From Novosphingobium sp. MW5 (GTDB taxonomy: Bacteria; Pseudomonadota; Alphaproteobacteria; Sphingomonadales; Sphingomonadaceae): a stretch of 64,000 nucleotides of DNA. Numbering within the stretch: position 1 is the first letter of the stretch; each line of letters starts with the position of its first letter. Made by a program: the position numbers and the translations under genes. The notes below the pieces were generated by a model. It saw only the letters and a list, made by a program, of their open reading frames with translations, was not told the DNA's origin and ran no database searches. Positions 16,637 to 24,321 of this stretch are shown here, in pieces. Where the stretch lies: assembly GCA_025938935.1 (NCBI GenBank), contig JAPCWB010000001.1, positions 62,001-126,000 of the forward strand, written 5' to 3'.

Positions 16637-17422
16637 ATGGCCTTCACCACTGACCAGTTCCGCCTCGACGGCAAGGTCGCCATCATCACCGGCGCTGGCG
16701 GACGCGGCAACTCGATTGGCCGCGCCTATGCGCTGGGCTTCGCGCTGGCCGGAGCCTCGGTCGTCGTTGCCGACCTCAACCTTGAAGGCGCGCAGGCCGT
16801 GGCGGACGAGATCGTGTCAGGCGGCGGCAAGGCCGTGGCCGTGCAGGTCGACGTGGCGGATCAGGCCTCGACCCTCGCCATGGCGCAGGCGGCAGTCGAT
16901 GCCTTTGGCGGCATCGATATCCTGATCAACAACGCCGCATTGATGGCCGAGCTGGGCCAGCTGACCATCGCCGACGTGCCGCTCGACCAGTGGAACAAGA
17001 TCCTCTCGGTCAACCTCACCGGCGCGATGCTCTGCGCGCAGGCGGTGGTGCCAGCCATGCGCGAGCGCGGCGGCGGGCGCATTGTCAACCAGACTTCGGG
17101 CGGTGCCTTCCCGGCAACCTCGATCTACGGCATCGGCAAGCTGGCGCTGGTCGGCCTGACGACGACCATCGCCAAGCAGCTCGGCAAGGAAGGCATCACC
17201 TGCAACGCCATCGCGCCGGGCAATGTGAAGTCCGACGCGGGCAAGATGCTGGTGCCGGACGACTCCCCCTTCATCCAGTACCTCCAGATGAACTGCGCCA
17301 CCCGCCCGCGCGGCGAGCCCGACGAACTGGTCGGCACGGCGTTGCTGCTCTGTTCGGAAGCGGGCGCCTGGATTACCGGCCAGACGATCCACATCGACGG
17401 CGGCTGGGTCATGCGGCCGTAA
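16637..17422 (+). CDS. short-chain dehydrogenase/reductase
   Basis: A 261-residue classical SDR. The cofactor motif is VAIITGAGGRGNSIGRAYA, unusually spaced by the extra GRGNS within the Gly-rich loop. NNAA, the YGIGK catalytic pair (Y164, K168) and the C-terminal HIDGGWVMRP follow. The ATG at 16637 lies after CCCGGAGAA. It is in one operon with the aldehyde dehydrogenase and under the same GntR-type control, so an alcohol-to-carbonyl step preceding the ALDH is the simplest reading. Confidence 0.82.
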   Translation: MAFTTDQFRLDGKVAIITGAGGRGNSIGRAYALGFALAGASVVVADLNLEGAQAVADEIVSGGGKAVAVQVDVADQASTLAMAQAAVDAFGGIDILINNAALMAELGQLTIADVPLDQWNKILSVNLTGAMLCAQAVVPAMRERGGGRIVNQTSGGAFPATSIYGIGKLALVGLTTTIAKQLGKEGITCNAIAPGNVKSDAGKMLVPDDSPFIQYLQMNCATRPRGEPDELVGTALLLCSEAGAWITGQTIHIDGGWVMRP

Positions 17423-17462
17423 GAGGCTTGTCAGAGAGCACGCGCGCCGCCATTCAGCCGCG

Positions 17463-17927
17463 ATGCGCGTTGCCCTTTTCGAACCCGAAATCGCCGGCAA
17501 CGTCGGCGCCGTCCTGCGGCTCGGCGCCTGCCTTGGCGCGCAGGTCGACCTGATCGAGCCAATGGGCTTCGAATGGGACGACAAGCGCGTGCGGCGCACG
17601 GCGATGGACTATATCGACCACGTTTCGATCACCCGCCACGCAGGCTTCGACGCTTTCCGTCAGACGATCGGCGGCAGCCGCCTGCTGCTGTTCACCACCA
17701 AGGGCGCGTCGTCAGCCTATGACTTCGCCTTCCGCCCCGACGACGTGCTGCTGTTCGGCAAGGAAAGCGCCGGGGTTCCACCCGATGTCGCTGAGAGCTG
17801 CGACGCACGACTGCTCCTCCCCATCCGCGCCGAGGTTCGCTCGATGAACCTCGCCACCGCGGCCGCGCTCGCGCTGGGTGAAGCCATGCGGCAGACCGCG
17901 CTGCTGCCCGAAGTTCCCGCGCCCTAG
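17463..17927 (+). CDS. trmL: tRNA (cytidine(34)-2'-O)-methyltransferase TrmL
   Basis: SPOUT-class RNA methyltransferase of 154 residues that methylates the 2'-OH of the wobble base in tRNA-Leu isoacceptors. The N-terminus MRVALFEPEIAGNVGAVLRL, the knot region DVLLFGKESAGVPPDV and MNLATAAALALGEAMRQ are characteristic of TrmL, and the length matches the minimal family member. It stands alone, 40 bp after the SDR; no functional link to neighbours is apparent. A tRNA-Leu gene lies 5 kb downstream, probably by chance. Confidence 0.9.
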   Translation: MRVALFEPEIAGNVGAVLRLGACLGAQVDLIEPMGFEWDDKRVRRTAMDYIDHVSITRHAGFDAFRQTIGGSRLLLFTTKGASSAYDFAFRPDDVLLFGKESAGVPPDVAESCDARLLLPIRAEVRSMNLATAAALALGEAMRQTALLPEVPAP

Positions 17928-18055
17928 ATCGATCCTGCGGCAAAGAAGTTTCGGCCAGCCGCGCAACCATCGCAACCTTCGCTCGTTGTCCTGAAGACGT
18001 CTGCGCGCCGTGATCTCGTCGATCCGGGCGTATGCCTGCACAGGAACCAGCACCC

Positions 18056-20209
18056 ATGAAGAAGCTCTCAGCCTCGCCCGCCAATCAGAACGCCCTTCAT
18101 GAGCGCGCCCCCGGATCGGGCGCGATGGTTCCCACCGAGGAGACCGGCAATGCAGGCGAAACGCATCAGCAGATCGCCCACGACGGCGATCATGCCAGCG
18201 GCACCGATCACCTGACCGACAATTTCGGCCACCGCATTTCCGATAACCAGAACTCGCTGAAGGCCGGGGAGCGCGGGCCGACGCTGATCGAAGACTTCAT
18301 CCTGCGTGAGAAGATCTTCCACTTTGACCATGAACGTATCCCCGAACGCATCGTCCACGCTCGCGGCTCCGCAGCGCACGGTGTGTTTGAAGTCACCAAT
18401 GCGATACCCGGGCTGACCAAGGCCGCATTGTTCCAGAAGAAGGGCAATACCTGCCCGGTGTTCACCCGCTTCTCCACCGTTGCCGGCGGCGCGGGCTCGG
18501 TCGATACGCCGCGCGACGTCCGCGGGTTTGCCGTCAAGTTCTATACCGAGGCCGGAAACTGGGATCTGGTCGGCAACAATATCCCGGTGTTCTTCATTCA
18601 GGACGCGATCAAGTTTCCCGACCTCGTCCATGCCGTGAAGATGGAGGCCGACCGCGGCTTCCCGCAGGCGGCGAGCGCGCATGATACCTTCTGGGACTTC
18701 ATCGGGCTGATGCCGGAATCGATGCACATGATCATGTGGGCCATGTCCGACCGCACCATCCCGCGCACCCTGCGCAACATCGAAGGGTTCGGCGTCCACA
18801 CCTTCCGGCTGGTCAATGCCAAGGGCGAAGGCAAGTTCGTCAAGTTCCACTGGAAGCCGGTGCTGGGCCTAGAATCGACGACCTGGGACGAGGCAGTGAA
18901 GATCGCCGGTGCCGATCCCGATTTCCATCGCCGTGATCTGTTCGAGGCGATCGACAGCGGCAACTTCCCCGCATGGGACCTTGGCGTGCAGGTGTTCGAC
19001 GAGGAATTCGCCGCCGCCCAGCCCTATGATGTGCTCGATGCGACCAAGCTCATTCCCGAAGAACTGGTGCCGGTGGACATCGTCGGCCGGATGACGCTCA
19101 ACCGCAACGTCGACAACTTCTTCGCCGAGACCGAGCAGGTCGCCTTCATGCCGACCAATATCGTCCCCGGCATCGATTTTTCCAACGATCCGCTGTTGCA
19201 AGGGCGACTGTTCTCTTACCTCGACACGCAGAAGTCGCGGCTGGGGACGACCAACTTCCACCAGATCCCGATCAACGCCCCCAAGTGCCCGTTCCACAAT
19301 TTCCAGCGCGACGGCATGATGCAGACGCTGGTTCCCACCGGCCGCGCCAATTACGAGCCTAACTCGCTGGCCGATGCCGGCGAGACCGGCGGCCCGCGCG
19401 AATGCCCGGAGACCGGTTTCTCGAGCTTCACCGAAAATGCCGAGCGCAACGATCCGACCGAAAAGGTGCGTGTGCGGGCAGAACTTTTTGGCGATCATTA
19501 CAGCCAGGCGCGGATGTTTTTCCTGTCGCTGACCGAAAACGAACAAGCGCATCTGGCCTCGGCACTAGTGTTCGAACTGTCGAAGGTGATGATTGAGCCG
19601 GTGCGGACCCGGGTTCTTTCACGGCTGCGGAATATCGACGAGGACCTCGCCGCGCGCGTTGCCACCGGCCTGGCGATGGACCTCCCCGCCAAAGCCAAGG
19701 CAAAGCGTGAACCGGTTGATCTTGGCACATCGGATGCCCTGTCGATCCAGAAGCAGGCGCTCAAGACGCTGCAGGGCCGCACTGTCGGCATCCTCTATGC
19801 AGAGGGTTCCGACAAGGCGGCAATCGACAACCTCAAGGCTGCGATCGAAGCTGATGGCGGACGGGTCAAACTCGTCGCGCCGAAGGTTGGCGCGATCAAG
19901 GTCAAGGGCGGCACGCTCAAGGCCGATGGCCAGCTGGCGGGCACGCCCTCGGTCATGTTCGATGCGGTCGCAGCGCTGCTCATGCCCGATCAGGCCGCAA
20001 TTCTGGCGAAGGACGCGGGCGCCGTGCAGTGGTTTGCCGATGCCTATGCCCACTGCAAGACGATCGCGGCTTGCGGCGGCACGCGCGAGCACTTGCTGCC
20101 CAAGGCCAATGTCGAGATCGATGCCGGCGTGCCGAAGTTCGAGGACTTCATGAAGGTTGGCGCCGTGCGCCATTGGGACCGCGAGCCCAAGGTGCGCGAC
20201 CTGGCCTGA
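18056..20209 (+). CDS. katE: catalase HPII, large-subunit type
   Basis: Haem catalase that disproportionates hydrogen peroxide; 717 residues, the long clade with a flavodoxin/GATase-like C-terminal domain. The distal His region is [15 protein letters not shown], with [27 protein letters not shown] nearby in pieces; the proximal Tyr region is [14 protein letters not shown]. The C-terminal domain begins near residue 575 ([13 protein letters not shown]). I chose the ATG at 18056, which has AGGAA at the right distance, over the ATG at 18032. The N-terminal tail is long and polar, as in other HPII enzymes. Single gene, no visible OxyR-type site. Confidence 0.93.
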   Translation: MKKLSASPANQNALHERAPGSGAMVPTEETGNAGETHQQIAHDGDHASGTDHLTDNFGHRISDNQNSLKAGERGPTLIEDFILREKIFHFDHERIPERIVHARGSAAHGVFEVTNAIPGLTKAALFQKKGNTCPVFTRFSTVAGGAGSVDTPRDVRGFAVKFYTEAGNWDLVGNNIPVFFIQDAIKFPDLVHAVKMEADRGFPQAASAHDTFWDFIGLMPESMHMIMWAMSDRTIPRTLRNIEGFGVHTFRLVNAKGEGKFVKFHWKPVLGLESTTWDEAVKIAGADPDFHRRDLFEAIDSGNFPAWDLGVQVFDEEFAAAQPYDVLDATKLIPEELVPVDIVGRMTLNRNVDNFFAETEQVAFMPTNIVPGIDFSNDPLLQGRLFSYLDTQKSRLGTTNFHQIPINAPKCPFHNFQRDGMMQTLVPTGRANYEPNSLADAGETGGPRECPETGFSSFTENAERNDPTEKVRVRAELFGDHYSQARMFFLSLTENEQAHLASALVFELSKVMIEPVRTRVLSRLRNIDEDLAARVATGLAMDLPAKAKAKREPVDLGTSDALSIQKQALKTLQGRTVGILYAEGSDKAAIDNLKAAIEADGGRVKLVAPKVGAIKVKGGTLKADGQLAGTPSVMFDAVAALLMPDQAAILAKDAGAVQWFADAYAHCKTIAACGGTREHLLPKANVEIDAGVPKFEDFMKVGAVRHWDREPKVRDLA

Positions 20210-20311
20210 GGAGCGCCGACAAGCCAGAGCCGGAAGGTCGGTCCCGCACCTGCAACCCAGCGGGCCGACAGATGGCTTTTGCTCACCCGCATTGGGTGCT
20301 AGGCGCGCGCC

Positions 20312-22195
20312 ATGCTTAACCTGACCGGCATCACGGTTCGCCTTGGCGGGCGGACGATCATCGACGACGCGACCGCCAAGCTGCCGCCGGGCGGGCGCGT
20401 GGGCCTGATCGGGCGCAATGGCGCGGGCAAGTCAACACTCGTTCGCGTCATCGCCGGCATGCTCGAGGCGGACGCGGGCGACGTAACCATGCCGCGCGGC
20501 AGCCGGCTGGGCTATATCGCGCAGGAGGCCCCGGGCGGGGATGCGACGCCGTTCGAGACGGTGCTGGCCGCCGATACCGAGCGCGCCGAGCTGGTGGCGC
20601 GAAGCGAAGATTGCAGCGATCCGCAAGCCTTGGCCGAAGTTCATGACCGGCTGATCGCCATCGAAGCCCACTCGGCCCCGTCGCGTGCGGCGCAGATCCT
20701 TGTCGGGCTCGGCTTTGACGAGGAGGCCCAGCACCGCCCGCTCGAGAGCTTTTCCGGCGGGTGGCGGATGCGCGTGGCGCTGGCCGCCTTGCTGTTCTCG
20801 CAGCCTGACTTGCTGCTGCTCGACGAACCGTCGAACCACCTCGACCTTGAAGCCGTGCTGTGGCTTGAGGATTTCCTGCGGAGCTACCCCGCCACGATCC
20901 TGCTGGTCAGCCACGAGCGCGACTTCCTCAACAACGTGGTCGATCACATCCTGCACCTTTCAGGCGGCAAACTCACGCTCTATCCCGGCGGCTACGATGC
21001 CTTCGAACGCCAGCGCGCCGAGCGCCAGGCGCAGATCGCCTCGGCCCGGGCCAAGCAGCAGGCGCAGCGCGACCACCTGCAGGAATATATCGCGAAGAAT
21101 TCCGCACGCGCCTCCACCGCCAAGCAGGCGCAATCGCGCGCCAAGGCGCTGGCCAAGCTGCAGCCGATCGCCGAACTGATCGACGATCCCTCGCTGAGCT
21201 TCGATTTCCCCCCGCCTGACGAACTGCGCCCGCCGCTGATCACGCTCGACCTTGCCTCGGTCGGCTATGGCGACACGCCGATCCTGCAGCGGCTCAACCT
21301 GCGGATCGATCCGGATGACCGCATTGCCCTCTTGGGCCGGAACGGCAACGGCAAGACCACGCTGGCACGCCTGCTCGCCGCCCAGCTCGCTCCGATGGAC
21401 GGCAAGATGGCGGCCAGCGGCAAGATGCGGGTGGGCTATTTCACCCAGTACCAGGTCGAGGAACTGGACCGCTCGGAAACGCCGCTGCAGCACATGACCG
21501 TCGCCATGCCCGGTGCCAGCCCCGGCGCGGTGCGCGCACAGCTGGGCCGCTTCGGCTTTGCCGGCCCCAAGGCGACCACCGAAGTGGGCAAGCTTTCCGG
21601 CGGTGAGCGCGCCCGCCTCGCGCTCGCCCTGATCACCCGCGATGCGCCGCACATGCTGATCCTCGACGAGCCGACCAACCACCTTGACGTCGATGCGCGC
21701 GAGGCACTGATCCAGGCGCTCAACGATTACACCGGCGCGGTGATCATCGTCAGCCACGACCGGCACATGCTGGAAATGACCGCGGACCGCCTGGTTCTCG
21801 TGGACTCAGGCACCGCGCGCGATTTCGATGGCTCGATTGACGACTACATCGCCTTCGTCCTCGCCAAGGACCCTGCACCTGCCCGCAGGGGCGACGGCGA
21901 CTCCACGCGCGGCGTCAACAAGAAGGAAGCGCGCAAGGCCGCCGCCGAAGCGCGCGAGAAGGGCCAGGAAATCCGCAAGCGCGCAAAGGCTGCCGAAGCC
22001 GAGCTGGAAAAGTTGGCCGCACAGATCAAGGCGGTCGATCAGGCCATGTTCGATCCGAAAGCCGCCGAACCCGCGCTTGCCAAGCTGACCATGTCCGACC
22101 TGATGATCCGCCGCGCCGAGATCGAAGCGCGCATCGAAGCGGCCGAGGCGGTCTGGCTGGAAGCCAGCGAAGCGCTCGAAGCTTCGCTGGCATGA
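20312..22195 (+). CDS. ABC-F family ATPase (YheS-like)
   Basis: A 627-residue soluble protein with two ABC domains and no membrane segments. Domain 1 has the Walker A GLIGRNGAGKSTLV, the signature ESFSGGWRMRVALA and Walker B LLLLDEPSNHLD. Domain 2 has LLGRNGNGKTTLAR, KLSGGERARLALAL and LILDEPTNHLD. The linker between them is rich in Arg, Gln and Ala and should form the helical hairpin that enters the ribosomal E site. A charged C-terminal coiled coil (about 530-627) follows, as in YheS/Uup. Likely a translation factor acting on stalled ribosomes. It ends 10 bp before the GreA/B paralogue, suggesting co-expression. Confidence 0.88.
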   Translation: MLNLTGITVRLGGRTIIDDATAKLPPGGRVGLIGRNGAGKSTLVRVIAGMLEADAGDVTMPRGSRLGYIAQEAPGGDATPFETVLAADTERAELVARSEDCSDPQALAEVHDRLIAIEAHSAPSRAAQILVGLGFDEEAQHRPLESFSGGWRMRVALAALLFSQPDLLLLDEPSNHLDLEAVLWLEDFLRSYPATILLVSHERDFLNNVVDHILHLSGGKLTLYPGGYDAFERQRAERQAQIASARAKQQAQRDHLQEYIAKNSARASTAKQAQSRAKALAKLQPIAELIDDPSLSFDFPPPDELRPPLITLDLASVGYGDTPILQRLNLRIDPDDRIALLGRNGNGKTTLARLLAAQLAPMDGKMAASGKMRVGYFTQYQVEELDRSETPLQHMTVAMPGASPGAVRAQLGRFGFAGPKATTEVGKLSGGERARLALALITRDAPHMLILDEPTNHLDVDAREALIQALNDYTGAVIIVSHDRHMLEMTADRLVLVDSGTARDFDGSIDDYIAFVLAKDPAPARRGDGDSTRGVNKKEARKAAAEAREKGQEIRKRAKAAEAELEKLAAQIKAVDQAMFDPKAAEPALAKLTMSDLMIRRAEIEARIEAAEAVWLEASEALEASLA

Positions 22196-22205
22196 GGTTC
22201 GTCCG

Positions 22206-22682
22206 ATGAGCGTAGCCTTTCGCCGCGAAGGGGACGAGGAGCACCTCGAACCCAAGTTCGAAATCCCGATCCCGCCGGGCCCCAACCGCGTCACCGCGCG
22301 CGGGCTGGGCCTGATCGCGCAGCGAATCGCCGAGTTGGAGGCGCAAATCGCCGGGCTCTCAGAGGCTCCAGCGAAAGATCCGCAGCTGAAGGCGGCGAAG
22401 CGCGACCTGCGCTATTGGCAGACCCGCCAGATCACCGCCGAGCTCGTCCCCCCACCCCAGGGCGACACCGTCGATTTCGGAACCCGCGTCACCTTCCGCC
22501 TCAACGGCAAGGAGCGCACCCTGGCCATCGTCGGCGATGACGAGGCCGATCCCGCCCAGGGCCTGATCTCCTTCTCCGCCCCGCTGGCGCGCGCCATGAT
22601 CGGGGCCGAGGCCGGCGAGCTGCTGGAATTCGGCGGCAGGGACGATGCGATCGAGATCCTGTCCATCGGCGTAATCGACTAA
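22206..22682 (+). CDS. GreA/GreB-family protein with a shortened coiled coil
   Basis: A 158-residue relative of the transcript-cleavage factors. The C-terminal FKBP-like domain is clear: TVDFGTRVTFRLNGKERTLA, IVGDDEADPAQGLISFSAPL and ARAMIGAEAGELLEF match GreA. The N-terminal coiled-coil hairpin is short, and the tip that in GreA/GreB carries the acidic pair (GDLKENAEY or GDRSENADY) reads instead APAKDPQLKAAKRD. Without that pair it should bind the RNA polymerase secondary channel but may not promote cleavage. It starts 10 bp after the ABC-F gene. GreA function proper is probably encoded elsewhere. Confidence 0.82.
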   Translation: MSVAFRREGDEEHLEPKFEIPIPPGPNRVTARGLGLIAQRIAELEAQIAGLSEAPAKDPQLKAAKRDLRYWQTRQITAELVPPPQGDTVDFGTRVTFRLNGKERTLAIVGDDEADPAQGLISFSAPLARAMIGAEAGELLEFGGRDDAIEILSIGVID

Positions 22683-22751
22683 CCGCGCCGCCTTCCCGGT
22701 GCGCCGAACAGCAAGAATTTCATTCCTTTCGCAATCAGGGCAACCTTATCG

Positions 22752-22780
22752 TTGACAAGGCCCGCCCCGGACCGCTAACG
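22752..22780 (+). promoter_or_regulatory. probable tRNA-Leu promoter
   Basis: TTGACA at 22752-22757, 17 bases, then CTAACG at 22775-22780. The -35 box is perfect and the -10 is weak. It lies 45 bases before the mature tRNA 5' end, and no other gene follows it on this strand. Confidence 0.45.
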
Positions 22781-22824
22781 GCGCCCTCCTACCCGGCATC
22801 ATGCAGTCGCACGATGCCAACCGT

Positions 22825-22911
22825 GCCCAGATGGCGGAATTGGTAGACGCACCAGCTTCAGGTGCTGGCGCTCGCAAGGGCGTGGAGGTTCGAGTCCTCT
22901 TCTGGGCACCA
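22825..22911 (+). tRNA. tRNA-Leu (anticodon CAG)
   Basis: An 87-base class II tRNA with encoded CCA. The acceptor stem GCCCAGA pairs perfectly with TCTGGGC. The D arm contains GGTAGACGC, the anticodon stem CCAGC/GCTGG encloses the loop TTCAGGT, giving anticodon CAG. A variable arm (CGCTCGCAAGGGCG) marks a leucine tRNA, and the T arm has GGTTCGAGTCC. It reads CUG, the dominant leucine codon in this high-GC DNA. Confidence 0.96.
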
Positions 22912-22959
22912 ATTTTCCTGACATGGCTGGATTGAATCCGCCTCGGGCGGGGGCCGGAT

Positions 22960-24114
22960 TTATCCGTCGTCGTCCCTTGCCGAGAAGGCGGGATGGTTCT
23001 TCGGGATATGGGTTATGCGGCAGGCCGGGTCAGCCTCTCCCGATGCGACGACAAAGTGAGTTCCGGCATCCACTATGCCCGTGGTGAAGACCACGTCGTA
23101 AAGGTACATCAAGTCCGAGAGCGGCTTTGTCAGCGCGGCATTGGCCTCCAGCAGCGGCGCATGGTTCGTCGCGATTACGCGGGTCGGGTCGGCCTCGTCG
23201 AGCAGCGACCAATAGGTGCGGTAGATGCCGACGATCTCCTTTGGCTCGACTCCGTGCCACAGCGCCAGCCAGCCGCGCCGCCCGGCGATTTCCGTCAGGA
23301 TTGGGGGTGCGCCCCCGCCCATGCGCGCCGTCGCCACCGTATCGGCGTGAGGGCGGATGCCGGGCTGAAGCACGGGTTGCCAGTGCCGGCAATCGGGCGA
23401 GCGGGCGAGGTTGATCGCGGGGCCGGAGCGCCACTTGCTGCCGGGCGGATAGGCGAAATAGAGATCGCCGAGCGGCCGCGTCTGGGCCCAGTACATGCCG
23501 TCGATCCGCCCTTCGAAGATCAGCATGTCCTTGTTCTGGTGGTCGAGCACGATGCCTTCGAAGGACCAGTCGAGCGCATTGTCCGAACTGTAAAGTGTGG
23601 TCGAATGCCGTTCCGGGCTGACCGAACAGGTGGTCATCCAGTAGCGCCCCTCTACCCGGCTGATGCGGGCATCCTCCAAGCCATAGCACTGCCACGAGCC
23701 TTGCGGCGCCACGGCATGGTCGTAATGGACGGCAACGACCTGCAACCCGTCCGGGGAAAGCTCGACCGGGAGCAGCCACGACAGCGAGGTGAGAGCCATG
23801 ATCCGCCAGCCGCCGCCATGGAGCTCGAACTTGCGCGGGTCGGCCGTGTCCGCCAGTTCAAGCGGCCAGCCATCGAGGACGTAGCGCCCATCGTCCCAAC
23901 GGATCGCGTGCACCTTGCCGTCGAATATCGGCTTGCGCAGCGCCTCGGCAATTCGCACCATCATCAGCAGGTTGCCCGATGGCAGCACGGTGAGGCCGGG
24001 GTTGAATGCGCCCAGCACATAGGTTTCGGCATCGAACTGTCCGGCGAGCGGAGACCGCGTGAGATCGACGTCCGCGGGCGTAAAGACCAGCCGGTCGACG
24101 TCGAACGCGCTCAT
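22960..24114 (-). CDS. GH130-like beta-mannoside phosphorylase/hydrolase family protein
   Basis: A 384-residue protein with a five-bladed propeller pattern. Features shared with glycoside hydrolase family 130 are AFNPGLTVLPSGN and MMVRIAE near the N-terminus, YGLEDARISRVEGRYWMT (the conserved Glu-Asp-Ala-Arg), NKDMLIFEGRIDG, and GGAPPILTE with LALWHGVE. GH130 enzymes phosphorolyse or hydrolyse beta-mannosides; relatives of unproven activity are common, so the exact reaction is open. No signal peptide, so it is cytoplasmic. The stop of the small lipoprotein gene abuts its ATG at 24114, making lipoprotein and GH130 adjacent genes in the tamA-tamB transcription direction. Confidence 0.72.
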   Translation of the reverse strand: MSAFDVDRLVFTPADVDLTRSPLAGQFDAETYVLGAFNPGLTVLPSGNLLMMVRIAEALRKPIFDGKVHAIRWDDGRYVLDGWPLELADTADPRKFELHGGGWRIMALTSLSWLLPVELSPDGLQVVAVHYDHAVAPQGSWQCYGLEDARISRVEGRYWMTTCSVSPERHSTTLYSSDNALDWSFEGIVLDHQNKDMLIFEGRIDGMYWAQTRPLGDLYFAYPPGSKWRSGPAINLARSPDCRHWQPVLQPGIRPHADTVATARMGGGAPPILTEIAGRRGWLALWHGVEPKEIVGIYRTYWSLLDEADPTRVIATNHAPLLEANAALTKPLSDLMYLYDVVFTTGIVDAGTHFVVASGEADPACRITHIPKNHPAFSARDDDG

Positions 24115-24320
24115 GGACCTTCCGGCCGCGTTTCGGCCTCCTCCGAAGCGAGTGCCGCAACCTCGCCCGCATCGCTCGCCGAGACAGCCAGCTCCTTTTC
24201 AATGGCACCGGCCTTGGCGTCGAGCCTGCTTGATGCCTCGGAAAAACGCTCGTCGAAGGTCTTTTCGCGTTGGCACGCTGCAAGCGCGAGGATCAGGGCA
24301 AGGGCAGAAGCGATCCGCAT
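24111..24320 (-). CDS. small predicted lipoprotein
   Basis: A 69-residue protein with a short lipoprotein signal: MRIASALALILALAAC, with a lipobox LAAC placing the acylated Cys at residue 16. The rest is short, charged and Ala/Glu-rich (DERFSEASSRLDAKAGAIEK), probably helical. No known family recognised. It starts 1 bp after the stop of tamB and its stop overlaps the GH130 start codon (ATGA), so it is translationally coupled to both. The position suggests an accessory envelope role, but this is only context. Confidence 0.7.
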   Translation of the reverse strand: MRIASALALILALAACQREKTFDERFSEASSRLDAKAGAIEKELAVSASDAGEVAALASEEAETRPEGP

Positions 24321-24321
24321 G

